A program made the translations under genes and the position numbers. Positions 7,186-16,595 of a stretch of 64,000 bases of DNA are shown here, piece after piece (within the stretch, counting starts at the first letter, position 1; each line of letters begins with the position of its first letter). The notes under the pieces are model-generated. The model worked only from the letters and a program-made list of their open reading frames with translations. It ran no database searches and had not been told where the DNA came from. Origin of the DNA: Gammaproteobacteria bacterium (GTDB taxonomy: Bacteria > Pseudomonadota > Gammaproteobacteria > Pseudomonadales > Halieaceae); the NCBI GenBank assembly GCA_024686215.1, contig JAIBDN010000007.1:1-64000 (forward strand), read 5' to 3'.

Positions 7186-9219
7186 CTAGGCGTTGATACC
7201 GCTGTGTCGCAGTAGTGGCTCAATGTCCGGTTCTCTGCCGCGAAATGCCACGAACAGCTCCATCGGATCCTGCGACCCCCCCGCCTCAAGAATATGTCGG
7301 CGAAAGGACGCGCCGGTGTCTGGATTGAAAATACCTTCTTCCTCGAAACGGGAAAAGGCATCTGCCGATAGCACCTCAGCCCATTTATAGCTGTAGTACC
7401 CCGCCGCATAACCGCCGGCAAAAATATGTGAAAAACTGTTCTGGAAGCGATGGAATGCCGGCAGTTTGACCACCGCTACCTGTTCTCGCACCTCGTCCAG
7501 TAATTGCTGTACGCTAGTGCCTTCCTGCGCCTTCCATTCCCGGTGCAGACGGAAATCAAACAGGGAGAACTCCAATTGTCTGGCCAATATCATGGCTGAC
7601 TGGAAGTTACGCGCCGCCAACAGTTTGTCCAGCAGCGCCTCCGGCAGTGGCTCGCCGCTTGCGTGGTGGCCGGAAATGAAGGCCAGTGCTGCGCGGTCCC
7701 AGCACCAGTTTTCCAGGAACTGACTGGGAAGTTCCACCGCATCCCAGGCTACACCATTAATGCCCGAGACCGCGGCCACTGTCTGGCGGCTTAGCATGTG
7801 GTGCAAGCCATGACCGAATTCGTGGAACAAGGTAGTGAGTTCGTTGTGGCTCAATAATGCCGGGGTGTCCCCTACCGGTGGAGTGAAGTTACACACCAGG
7901 TAAGCCACCGGGATTTGCAGCTCCCCCTGGTAATGGCGCCTGACGCGGCAGTCATCCATCCATGCGCCGCCGCGTTTGTCCGCCCGGGCATACAAATCGA
8001 GGAAGAAACGGGCAATGACAGTGTCATCCTGTGACACCTCGAATAGCTGTACGTCCGGGTGGTAGCTGTCGAAAGTTTCCACCTCGCGAATGTCAATTTG
8101 GTAAAGCTTGTGCACTACCGCAAATAAACCGGGCAGCGCTCTGGATACTGGTAAGTAGGGCCTGATGTCTTCCTGCGACACCTGGTAGCGCGCCTGGCGT
8201 AACTTCTCGCTGTAATAACTAACGTCCCAGGCCTGCAATGGTTCTTGCACGCCTTGCTGGCGTGCAAAGTCTTCCAGGTCATGCCATTCTTTTCGCGCCT
8301 GGTCTGCGGACCGGGTTGCCAGTTGCTCAAGGAACTCGATGACCCTTTCGGGCTTATCGGCCATCTTTGTCGCCAGGGACAATTCAGCGTAGTTGGCAAA
8401 ACCCAGTAACTCAGCCAGTTGCTGACGCAAGCCCAGAGTTTCCTCGATAATTGCGCTGTTGTCCCACTGTCCGGCGTGAGGGCCAACTTCCGATGCCCGG
8501 GTGCAGTTGGCGCTGTAGACCTCTTCCCGTAACAGGCGGTTGTCGCAATAGTTCAGTACTGGAGAAAAGGACGGGAATTCCAGGTTGATCAGGTAGCCTT
8601 CAAGGCCCGCTTGCTGCGCGGCCTGTTGCGCATTGGCCAGCGCCGTGGCTGGCAGTCCCTGTAATTCTTCCAGACTGGCCTGTCGCGACCAGGCATTGGT
8701 GGCATCCAGCACATTCTCGCCAAATTTGCTGCCCAGCTCCGACAGGCGTTTACGCAGTTCGCCATAGCGTTCTTTTTGCTCTGCAGGCAGGGAGACGCCA
8801 GCCAGGCGAAAATCCCGTAGCGCATTGTCTATCGATTTTTGCTGTGCCCTGTCCAGTGATGAAAACGTGTCGCTGTCAGCGATGGACTGGTAGGCATTGC
8901 ACAGTTGGCTGTGCTGGCCCATCCAGGTGCCGTATTCCGACAGCAAGGGCAGGCAGGCGTTATAGGCCTCGCGCATGGCGTCTGTGTTACACACGCTATT
9001 GAGGTGGGATACCGGGGACCAGGCCTGGGCCAGTTCATCCTCCAGTTGTTCAATAGGCTGCAACAGGTTTTCCCAAGCGTACTTATTTTGCTGTTGCAAC
9101 AGGTCTTCTATTGCCTGTTTGTTGTGTTCTATCAGTTGCCGAATTGCCGGTTCTACATGTGCGGGTTCGATGCGCGAAAAGGGGGGCAGCGTATGGTGTT
9201 CCTGCAGGGGGTTGGTCAT
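7186..9219 (-). CDS. prlC: Oligopeptidase A (M3 family zinc metallopeptidase)
   Basis: This 677-residue cytosolic peptidase degrades short peptides, including cleaved signal peptides. The zinc site H466-E467-x2-H470 (LFHEFGHGLHH) is present, with a downstream Glu in the WDAVELPSQF segment as third ligand. Length and the N-terminal NPLQEHHTLPPFSRIEPAHVEPA are typical of OpdA/PrlC. There is no signal peptide. The DEAD-box helicase gene ends at 9226, only 6 bases upstream of this start, so the two are probably cotranscribed. Confidence 0.93.
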   Translation of the reverse strand: MTNPLQEHHTLPPFSRIEPAHVEPAIRQLIEHNKQAIEDLLQQQNKYAWENLLQPIEQLEDELAQAWSPVSHLNSVCNTDAMREAYNACLPLLSEYGTWMGQHSQLCNAYQSIADSDTFSSLDRAQQKSIDNALRDFRLAGVSLPAEQKERYGELRKRLSELGSKFGENVLDATNAWSRQASLEELQGLPATALANAQQAAQQAGLEGYLINLEFPSFSPVLNYCDNRLLREEVYSANCTRASEVGPHAGQWDNSAIIEETLGLRQQLAELLGFANYAELSLATKMADKPERVIEFLEQLATRSADQARKEWHDLEDFARQQGVQEPLQAWDVSYYSEKLRQARYQVSQEDIRPYLPVSRALPGLFAVVHKLYQIDIREVETFDSYHPDVQLFEVSQDDTVIARFFLDLYARADKRGGAWMDDCRVRRHYQGELQIPVAYLVCNFTPPVGDTPALLSHNELTTLFHEFGHGLHHMLSRQTVAAVSGINGVAWDAVELPSQFLENWCWDRAALAFISGHHASGEPLPEALLDKLLAARNFQSAMILARQLEFSLFDFRLHREWKAQEGTSVQQLLDEVREQVAVVKLPAFHRFQNSFSHIFAGGYAAGYYSYKWAEVLSADAFSRFEEEGIFNPDTGASFRRHILEAGGSQDPMELFVAFRGREPDIEPLLRHSGINA

Positions 9220-9225
9220 GTTGCG

Positions 9226-10566
9226 CTAGTCCTGTTTCTTTTTCTTCATCAGCGGAGCGAAACCATCAACAGGCGGTTGTTGGTTATCACCACTATTGGT
9301 TTTGCCACGATTCTTGCGATTGCGATCACGGCTTTTACTTTTGTCCGTCGACGCTTTAGCGTTCTTTTTCTTTTTGCCAGCGGCTTTACCCGCGGCTTTG
9401 CCTGAGGACTTGGTTTTCTTCGGTCCACTGTAACGTGCCTTGAGCCCAGGCAGCTTGCGCTGTTCGAATTCGAGACTCAGGTAGCGCTGAATGCTGATCA
9501 TCAGGTTCCATTCAGGGGCGCTTACCAGCGATACCGCCAGGCCATTGGCACCTGCCCGACCCGTGCGACCTGTGCGATGCAGGTAGTCGTCGCCGCTGTG
9601 CGGCAAGTCGTAATTCACCACCAGGTCGATGTCCTTGACATCCAGGCCGCGCGCGGCGACGTCACTGGCGCAGAGCACATCCAGTTTGTCATCGTTGAAG
9701 CGGGTCATTACCTGCTTGCGGTCCTCGGTACTCATTTCACCGTGCAGGCAATCACTGCGCAGTTTGTGGTAGTCGAGCAGGCCAGCCAGGCGTTTTGCGC
9801 CTATGCGCTTGTTAGCGAAAACCAGCGCCCTTTTATAGCCGCCTGCCCGCAGCAGCGCTATCAGCAGCTTGTCTTTGTGTTCCTGGCTGTCGGCCAGGAT
9901 GCGTTGGTGATAAATGTTGCTGTGTGGCTGGCGCACCTGCCCAATGGCGACTTCCTGGGGGTCGTTTAGCAGTTCCCTGGCTACGCCGCCCAGTCCCTTA
10001 TGCTGAAGTGTGGCGGAGAGCATCAGCACCTGCCGTTGCGGGCTGCAATACCCGGCGATTTTCAGCACATCCTCGCGAAAGCCCATATCCAGCATACGGT
10101 CGGCTTCATCCAGTACCAGCGTTTGCAGCGAACGCAGGTCTGCGCTGCCTTTTTCACAGTGTTCCAACAGGCGCCCCGGGGTGGCGATGAGGATTTCCGG
10201 GTTCTTGCGCAGCAGGGATTTTTGGTACTTGAAATCGGCGCCACCGGTAATGGCCTGTGCGTCCAATGGTGATTTTGCCAGTAACTGCCGGCAGTGTTTG
10301 AGCACCTGTCGCGCCAGTTCCCGGGTGGGAACGAGGATCAGGCCCAGCGTGCCACCGTCGCGCGCGGGAGTCTCTGCCAGAATGCGCTGGGCGACAGGCA
10401 CGATGTAGGCCAGAGTTTTGCCGCTGCCGGTTTCAGCTGATACGCGCAGGTCCTTGCCGGTCAGCGCGAGCGGTATCATCGCCTCCTGCACGTCGGTCGG
10501 CTCAGTAAAAGCCAGCGCGTCAAGTCCCAGTTGCAGACTGCGGTCAAGATTGAGGTGTTCGAACAT
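9226..10566 (-). CDS. DEAD-box RNA helicase (SrmB/RhlE-like)
   Basis: This protein of about 446 residues has the helicase set in order: Q-motif (FTEPTDVQEAMIP), motif I AETGSGKT, PTRELA, TPGRLL, DEAD (LDEADRMLD), SAT, and the C-terminal HRTGRTGRAG. A lysine/arginine-rich, disordered tail (about 390-446) should bind RNA. It probably acts in ribosome assembly or mRNA turnover. ATG 10566 aligns with relatives (MFEHLNLD); a GTG at 10581 would add five residues, and neither has a clear ribosome-binding site. It is too divergent from the named E. coli paralogues for a safe symbol. Confidence 0.9.
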   Translation of the reverse strand: MFEHLNLDRSLQLGLDALAFTEPTDVQEAMIPLALTGKDLRVSAETGSGKTLAYIVPVAQRILAETPARDGGTLGLILVPTRELARQVLKHCRQLLAKSPLDAQAITGGADFKYQKSLLRKNPEILIATPGRLLEHCEKGSADLRSLQTLVLDEADRMLDMGFREDVLKIAGYCSPQRQVLMLSATLQHKGLGGVARELLNDPQEVAIGQVRQPHSNIYHQRILADSQEHKDKLLIALLRAGGYKRALVFANKRIGAKRLAGLLDYHKLRSDCLHGEMSTEDRKQVMTRFNDDKLDVLCASDVAARGLDVKDIDLVVNYDLPHSGDDYLHRTGRTGRAGANGLAVSLVSAPEWNLMISIQRYLSLEFEQRKLPGLKARYSGPKKTKSSGKAAGKAAGKKKKNAKASTDKSKSRDRNRKNRGKTNSGDNQQPPVDGFAPLMKKKKQD

Positions 10567-10693
10567 GGTGGCGGTACTCACTGGCGCAACGAATTGCGGC
10601 GACTAATTACGTAGGAACTGGATTGTATCCGCCCTAGAGGTGCTTCATCTGATATCATCCTATGGTAAATAAGCCCAGAACGACAGTATCTAA

Positions 10694-12838
10694 ATGACTT
10701 TGTCCACGAGAATATTCATCGGCCTTCTGGCAGGAATTTGTACCGGTCTGTTTTTTGGTGAGTTGGTCGCCGAGCTGAAACTGGTTGGCGATATTTTCAT
10801 CAAGCTACTGCAGATCACCGTCCTTCCCTACATCGTTGTTTCGTTGATATCCGGCTTCGGTCGTATGCAAATGGACCAAGCCAAGCGACTGGCGGTGCGC
10901 GGTTTCCTGGTTTTGCTGGTGATCTGGGCGCTGGCACTGCTGATTATTTTCATCGCGCCTCTGGCATTTCCTGATCTGGATACCGCATCGTTCTTTGGTA
11001 GCCCCCAGGCGCAGGAACTGCAGCAACCCGACCTTTTTGAGCTTTATCTTCCCGCCAATATTTTCTATTCACTGTCTAATAACCTTGTCCCGGCGGTGGT
11101 TTTTTTCAGTATTCTGGTGGGTGTGGCATTGATCTCTGTTGAGGACAAGAGCGGCATTATGCCGGTCTTTGATGGCTTGGCCGAGGCTATGAGCAAGATC
11201 AATACGGCGATCGTACAGCTGACCCCCTACGGTATTTTCGCAGTGGCGGCAGCGGCGGCTGGCACCATGACAATAGAGGAGGTCAGCCGGGTGCAGGTTT
11301 ATCTGGTGACCTATATCAGCTTGGCCTTGTTGATTACTTTCTGGATTTTTCCCGGCCTGGTTGCCGCTGTCAGCGGTATTCCCTATCGCGAGGTACTGAG
11401 CACATTTCGTGATGCACTGGTGACCGCGTTTGCCACGGGCAACCAGTTTGTGGTGTTGCCGCAAATTGCAGAAAACTGCAAGCAGTTGTTGCGCCGGCAC
11501 AACCTGAATAGCCCTGAGTCTGAATCTGCGGTGGATATTATCGTGCCGGTATCATTTAACTTTCCCTCGCTGGGCAAGTTGTTGGTACTTCTGTTTGTGT
11601 TGTTTGCCGCGTGGTTTACCGATACCGAGATTAACGCGGCCGATCGCGTTAGTCTCGCCTTCAATGGCCTGTTCAGCTTGTTTGGCAGCATCAATATTGC
11701 CGTGCCCTATATGCTGGATTCACTGCACATTCCCGCCGATATGTTTCAGCTGTTCCTGGTGACAGGGATAGTGGTAGGGCGTTTCGGGGCGATGCTGGCG
11801 GCGCTACATATTATTGTGCTCAGTGTTATCGGTACCCTGGCTTTGTGTGGGCGTATTCAACTGCGGGCAGCCAGCCTGTTGCGTTACGTGCTGATCACCA
11901 GTTTTGCCCTGTTTGCTCTGGTGTTTGCCCTGCGCGCTTATTTCCAGTTTTTTGTGCCGGAGCCGCCACCGCGGGATCAGGTACTTACCAACATCCAGTT
12001 GATGGAGAAGCGTGTGCCGGCCAGCGTGTCGCTGTCGCTGCCTGAGGCCAGTGTCACCCAACTTGCGGGCACCCGTCTCGATCATATCCTCGACAAAGGT
12101 ATGCTGCAGGTTGGTTACCGCCCCAATAATTTGCCCTGTAGTTTTCTGGCGTCAGGCAAGGAGTTGGTAGGCTTTGATGTGGAGATGGCGCATATCCTGG
12201 CGGAAGACCTGGGGGTGGACTTACAGTTTGTACCCTTTGAATTCGATTCATTGGGCAGGATGCTCTCCTCCGGCCAGGTGGATATGGCGATGTCGTGTAT
12301 TGCGAGTCTGCCGGACCGTTATGCCTACGCTTCATTTTCCAGGCCCTACCTGGACCTGACCCTGGCGTTTATCGTGCCCGATTACCAGCGGGAAGTGTTC
12401 AGTGATCTGGCCCTGTTGCGTGAGCGAGAGCAGCTCACCATTGCCATGGTCAGCACCCATTACTTCGAGTCCCGCTTTAAGCGCCTGTTGCCCCAGGCCA
12501 ACATCGTCTACCTGGAGGCGGCGGAAGACTTCTTTAACGGCGGCAGTCAAGGCGCTGATGCCTTGTTGCTTTCAGCCGAGGAGGGCACCGCTTACAGCTA
12601 CCGCTATCCACAATATTCCGTAGCCAGGGTGCAGAATGGGCGTATACGCCTGCCGGCGGGTTACGCAGTGCCCAAGGGTGACGTGGAGATGCTGGAGTTT
12701 GTGAGTAACTGGATAGACCTGAAGCGCAAGGATGGCACCATCGAGGACCTTTACCACTACTGGATGTTGGGTGGCGCGGCCAAAGTCCGAGAGCCGCGTT
12801 GGTCAGTCATTCGCGACGTACTGGGCTGGGTCGAATGA
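10694..12838 (+). CDS. Dicarboxylate/amino-acid:cation symporter fused to a solute-binding domain
   Basis: This 714-residue two-part protein begins with a sodium/dicarboxylate symporter (SDF, GltP-like) region with multiple membrane helices (residues 1-390). An extra hydrophobic helix at about 397-417 follows. Residues ~455-705 are a periplasmic solute-binding domain of the amino-acid family (DKGMLQVGYRP, VGFDVEMA, GQVDMAMS). The extra helix would carry the C-terminus to the periplasm, so the binding domain could deliver ligand to the transporter. Ordinary GltP is about 430 residues. The substrate is probably an acidic or polar amino acid or dicarboxylate; this is inferred. Confidence 0.85.
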   Translation: MTLSTRIFIGLLAGICTGLFFGELVAELKLVGDIFIKLLQITVLPYIVVSLISGFGRMQMDQAKRLAVRGFLVLLVIWALALLIIFIAPLAFPDLDTASFFGSPQAQELQQPDLFELYLPANIFYSLSNNLVPAVVFFSILVGVALISVEDKSGIMPVFDGLAEAMSKINTAIVQLTPYGIFAVAAAAAGTMTIEEVSRVQVYLVTYISLALLITFWIFPGLVAAVSGIPYREVLSTFRDALVTAFATGNQFVVLPQIAENCKQLLRRHNLNSPESESAVDIIVPVSFNFPSLGKLLVLLFVLFAAWFTDTEINAADRVSLAFNGLFSLFGSINIAVPYMLDSLHIPADMFQLFLVTGIVVGRFGAMLAALHIIVLSVIGTLALCGRIQLRAASLLRYVLITSFALFALVFALRAYFQFFVPEPPPRDQVLTNIQLMEKRVPASVSLSLPEASVTQLAGTRLDHILDKGMLQVGYRPNNLPCSFLASGKELVGFDVEMAHILAEDLGVDLQFVPFEFDSLGRMLSSGQVDMAMSCIASLPDRYAYASFSRPYLDLTLAFIVPDYQREVFSDLALLREREQLTIAMVSTHYFESRFKRLLPQANIVYLEAAEDFFNGGSQGADALLLSAEEGTAYSYRYPQYSVARVQNGRIRLPAGYAVPKGDVEMLEFVSNWIDLKRKDGTIEDLYHYWMLGGAAKVREPRWSVIRDVLGWVE

Positions 12839-12927
12839 TGTCGCTGCGTTTTCGCAGTGGCAAAGTCCGTTATTGACGCTAGAATCATCTGAGAACCGCT
12901 ACTAATACTATGATTGGAATATCTCTT

Positions 12928-14823
12928 ATGCGTGTATTAACAAGAATATTGTTCCTGAGCGTCGCCCTTGGCCTCAACACTGCCGCGTTCGCCGCTAGCT
13001 ATGACTTTGATACCGCCTCCCGGGTGGTCGCTTTTGGCGATGTGCATGGCGCTTTTGACGACTGGACCCAAATGCTGCAAGAAGTGGGTGTTTTGGACGC
13101 TGAATTGAACTGGGCCGGCGGCAATACCCACCTGGTGTCCCTGGGTGACTTAATCGACCGTGGGCCTGGTTCGCGCAAAGTCGTGGAATTATTGATGAAA
13201 CTTGATGTACAGGCGGAGCAGGCCGGAGGCGCGGTGCACCTGGTGTTGGGCAATCATGAGGTCATGGTCATGACCGGAGACCTGCGCTATGTATCTGCGG
13301 CAGAGTTTGCCGCATTTGCCGGTGATGAGACCCCCGAGGAGCGTGAGCAGTTTTATGCCGATTACCGCCGGTTTAATACCGGTGGTGAGGAGGCGACGGT
13401 ACGGCGTACTTTCGATGAGCAATATCCGGCGGGCTTTGTGGCCTTGCGCAAGGCATTTTCACAGCAGGGTGCCATAGGCAACTGGTTGCTAGAGCAGCCT
13501 TTTATTGTTCGTGTTAATGACAAGGTGTATATGCACGGTGGGATTGCCGGTGAATCCAGTGAGGAAACACTGGTCGCTCTCAACACTAAATTACAGGGAG
13601 AGTTGCGCGACTTTCTGAATAGTATGGACGCTTTGCGCGCAGCGGGGGTGATGCCCTGGCACGTTTCCTATCACGATCGCCTGGGGTTCCTGAATGCCAG
13701 GGTGGAAGAGTTCACAGCTGCCAATCCGAAGAAACAGGCCGCATGGTTTGCCCCCGTGCAGCAGGTTTTCGAGGCACAAAAAGCCTTTGTGTTTAGCGAC
13801 GACAGTCCCAACTGGTACCGCGGTACCGCGATGTGTCACCCCTATTCCGAGTCTTTCAATACCGAGCGTTTCCTGAAACGGGTAGGGGCGAAGCAGCTGG
13901 TCATGGGCCATACCCCCACCAAGGGCGATGTGCATGTGCGCATGGATGGACTGGCAATCCGTCTGGATACCGGCATGCTCAAAAGCGTTTACAAGGGGCG
14001 TGCCTCCGCGCTGGTATCACAGGGCGGTAATGATTATGTGCACTATCTGGGCAGCAGCAGCAAGTCGCAACCGGTGGCCGAGACACGCAGTCTGTCGCAA
14101 CAATTGTCGGGTATGAGTGACGCCGAGCTTGAAGACTTTATGCGCACCGCGCCTATCGTCAATATTGAAAAACTGGATACGGGCATCACCAACCCCAAGC
14201 GGGTTACCCAGGCCAAAGGCGGTGTCAGTAATGATGCGGTGTTCAAGTATGAGGATACGCACCCGCAATTGCAGACCAAGGAGAAGTACATCTCCCGGCG
14301 CTATAACGACAGTGACCGCTATGTTTACGATGTGGCGGCCTACAAGCTGGACCGCATGCTGGATTGGCAATTGGTTCCCACGGCGGTCATTGGTGAAGTG
14401 GAAGGCGACGAGGGAGCCTTGTCTGACTGGGTGGAAAACGCCATCAATGAGCGCGATCGGTTGGAGAAAGAGCTACCGTTCAATGGCTACTGCAAGCAGT
14501 ATGACCAGTACCGCATGCGTTTTGTGTTCGACATTCTGATTTACAATGACGATCGTAATCTGACCAACATCCTGTGGACCAAGAAGGACTTTATGATGAG
14601 GTTCATCGATCACAGCCTGGCATTTCGCACCACGGAAAAGCGGCCCAAGCAATATAAAAAGGTTCCCTTGCAAGTATCTGACCTATTGCGCGGACGTTTG
14701 CAGGGGCTGAATAAAACGGACCTGGATCAGCAGTTATCCCCTTATCTGCACCCGCGTCAGATTGAGGCCATCCTCGCGCGGCGAGACCTGATATTGAAAG
14801 AGGCCGTGGGCACATCCCGGTAA
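12928..14823 (+). CDS. Exported PPP-type metallophosphoesterase with C-terminal PI3/4K- or FAM20-like kinase domain
   Basis: This protein of about 631 residues has a signal peptide (MRVLTRILFLSVALGL, cleavage near AFA). The N-terminal half is a Shewanella-like protein phosphatase with GDVHG (37-41), GDLIDRG (73-79), GNHE (108-111) and a later GHTPT. Residues ~420-600 look like an atypical kinase: K440 in VFKYED, DVAAYKLDRML near 470, catalytic D542 in DDRNLTN and metal-binding D561 in FIDHSLAF. The ATG at 12928 gives the cleanest signal peptide; one at 12910 adds six residues. The linked phosphatase and kinase suggest reversible phosphorylation in the periplasm. The kinase assignment rests on motifs only. 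Confidence 0.75.
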   Translation: MRVLTRILFLSVALGLNTAAFAASYDFDTASRVVAFGDVHGAFDDWTQMLQEVGVLDAELNWAGGNTHLVSLGDLIDRGPGSRKVVELLMKLDVQAEQAGGAVHLVLGNHEVMVMTGDLRYVSAAEFAAFAGDETPEEREQFYADYRRFNTGGEEATVRRTFDEQYPAGFVALRKAFSQQGAIGNWLLEQPFIVRVNDKVYMHGGIAGESSEETLVALNTKLQGELRDFLNSMDALRAAGVMPWHVSYHDRLGFLNARVEEFTAANPKKQAAWFAPVQQVFEAQKAFVFSDDSPNWYRGTAMCHPYSESFNTERFLKRVGAKQLVMGHTPTKGDVHVRMDGLAIRLDTGMLKSVYKGRASALVSQGGNDYVHYLGSSSKSQPVAETRSLSQQLSGMSDAELEDFMRTAPIVNIEKLDTGITNPKRVTQAKGGVSNDAVFKYEDTHPQLQTKEKYISRRYNDSDRYVYDVAAYKLDRMLDWQLVPTAVIGEVEGDEGALSDWVENAINERDRLEKELPFNGYCKQYDQYRMRFVFDILIYNDDRNLTNILWTKKDFMMRFIDHSLAFRTTEKRPKQYKKVPLQVSDLLRGRLQGLNKTDLDQQLSPYLHPRQIEAILARRDLILKEAVGTSR

Positions 14824-14872
14824 TTCCCAGCATGCGGCGGCCTGTAGTGCGGCGATGAGCAGAGACAGCGTT

Positions 14873-15844
14873 ATGACCAAGGCAGTAAGAATATACGAGA
14901 CCGGCCCTCCTGAAGTGATGCTTTGGGAGGACGTGGACATTGAACCCCCGGGACCTGGCATGGTGACAGTGGCCAACCGGGCAGTGGGCTTGAACTACAT
15001 TGACACCTATCATCGCAACGGTCTCTATCCGCTGGCGTTGCCTAGCGGAATAGGCCTGGAAGGCGCCGGTGTGGTGGAGGCTGTGGGCGAAGGTGTGGAT
15101 TTCGCACCGGGCGAGCGGGTAGCCTATTGCTCGGCCGGGTTTGGTGCCTACGCGGAGAAACTCAATCTGCCGGCGGTGCGCCTGGTGAAGATTCCTGAAG
15201 GTATCGATTTCGAGCAGGCCGCGGCGATAATGCTGAAGGGGCAAACTGCGGAATACCTGCTGCAGCGCACTTACGCTTTAAAAGCGGGAGAAACCTGCCT
15301 GTTTCACGCGGCTGCCGGCGGTGTTGGTCTGGTGTTTGGTCAATGGGCTGCGAGTATCGGCGCCAATGTGATCGGCACAGTGGGTTCGCAAGAGAAGGCC
15401 GAGTTGGCACGCGCGCATGGCTATAAGCACGTGATCAATTATCGTACTGAAAATGTTGTAGAACGGGTGATGGAAATCACCGGCGGAGATATGCTGCCGG
15501 TGGTCTACGATGGTGTGGGCAAAGACACCTTTGCCATGTCGCTGGACTGCCTGCGCCCCAGGGGTTTGATGGTGAGTTTCGGCAATGCTTCGGGGGCACC
15601 AGAAGCGCTGGACTTGCAGCTGCTGACCAATAAGGGCTCCTTGTATATCACGCGGCCCAGCCTGATGACTTATACGGGGCCCGCCGAGGACCTGCGGCAG
15701 TCCTCGAACGACCTGTTTGCTCGCGTTCTGGACGGTACTGTCCGCATTGAAATAAACCAGCGCTATGCGTTGGCGGATGTGCAGCAGGCCCACCGGGATC
15801 TGGAAGCAAGAAAAACCACAGGATCCACGGTATTACTGCCCTGA
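14873..15844 (+). CDS. Quinone oxidoreductase, zinc-free MDR family
   Basis: This 323-residue NADPH-dependent reductase resembles QorA, with an N-terminal GroES-like domain and a Rossmann domain carrying AAAGGVGLVFGQWA. The zinc ligands of alcohol dehydrogenases are absent. Such enzymes reduce quinones by one electron, or reduce enones. The internal ATG at 14873 (MTKAVRIYETG) aligns with relatives; the upstream ATG at 14855 would add six residues. It follows the phosphatase/kinase gene by about 50 bases with no clear terminator. Confidence 0.88.
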   Translation: MTKAVRIYETGPPEVMLWEDVDIEPPGPGMVTVANRAVGLNYIDTYHRNGLYPLALPSGIGLEGAGVVEAVGEGVDFAPGERVAYCSAGFGAYAEKLNLPAVRLVKIPEGIDFEQAAAIMLKGQTAEYLLQRTYALKAGETCLFHAAAGGVGLVFGQWAASIGANVIGTVGSQEKAELARAHGYKHVINYRTENVVERVMEITGGDMLPVVYDGVGKDTFAMSLDCLRPRGLMVSFGNASGAPEALDLQLLTNKGSLYITRPSLMTYTGPAEDLRQSSNDLFARVLDGTVRIEINQRYALADVQQAHRDLEARKTTGSTVLLP

Positions 15845-15998
15845 GTTTCTTTACCCGGCCGTCGCGAGCGGCTAGATGGTCCCTCCCGACCTGTTCATCT
15901 GCTGCCCTTGCCCGCGTGTCGCGGTGTAACCCGGTCGGCGCTGTGCACTACAATTGTTTGGCGCTATTGCATCGCGCCGGTCACACAGGAGTTGACGC

Positions 15999-16586
15999 GT
16001 GTCAGCAGTGATTGCAGCCGGTACCCTCAAGGGTAGTGGTGTTTGTCTGGAACCTTTGGCGCAAGAGCATGCCCAGGGCTTGTATAACCGGGGGCGCTCC
16101 GCCGCCGATTGGGCCTATATGCCCAGGGCCTGTTTTATTGACCTGGCAGATACCAGGCAGTGGATAGATGAGGCCAGAGAAGCGCCGGACCAGCAGCCTT
16201 TTGCAATCGTTGAGACGCTCAAGGGTAAAGTGGTTGGCAGTACCCGCTACCTGAATATCCGTCCTGAGCACCGTTCCCTGGAGATTGGCTGGACCTGGGT
16301 GGGACAGGAATGGCAGCGCACCGGAATCAATACCGAGGTGAAACTGTTGCTGTTGTCCCACGCCTTCGAACGCCTGGGCTGCCTGCGGGTTGAATTTAAG
16401 GCCGATGCGCGAAATTTGCGTTCGCAACAGGCATTGGAGCGTATCGGGGCGACCAGTGAGGGCGTGCTGCGCAAGCACATGATTGTGCAGGGCGATTACT
16501 CCCGCGATTCTGCATATTTCAGTGTGATCGACGAGGAGTGGCCGGAGGTGAAAGAGCGGATCCAGTTACTCAGAGACCGCTCCTGA
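15999..16586 (+). CDS. GNAT family N-acetyltransferase (RimJ/RimL type)
   Basis: This 195-residue acetyltransferase resembles RimJ/RimL and related stand-alone GNATs. It has LEIGWTWVGQEWQRTGINTE (acetyl-CoA binding and core strand) near residues 90-110 and the NLRSQQALERIGA helix that follows in this subgroup. The GTG at 15999 is supported by AGGAG 7-8 bases upstream. A TACAAT hexamer about 50 bases upstream may be its -10 element. The substrate (protein N-terminus or small amine) cannot be told. It is convergent with cysK, 9 bases away. Confidence 0.85.
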   Translation: MSAVIAAGTLKGSGVCLEPLAQEHAQGLYNRGRSAADWAYMPRACFIDLADTRQWIDEAREAPDQQPFAIVETLKGKVVGSTRYLNIRPEHRSLEIGWTWVGQEWQRTGINTEVKLLLLSHAFERLGCLRVEFKADARNLRSQQALERIGATSEGVLRKHMIVQGDYSRDSAYFSVIDEEWPEVKERIQLLRDRS

Positions 16587-16595
16587 TAAAGCCCC

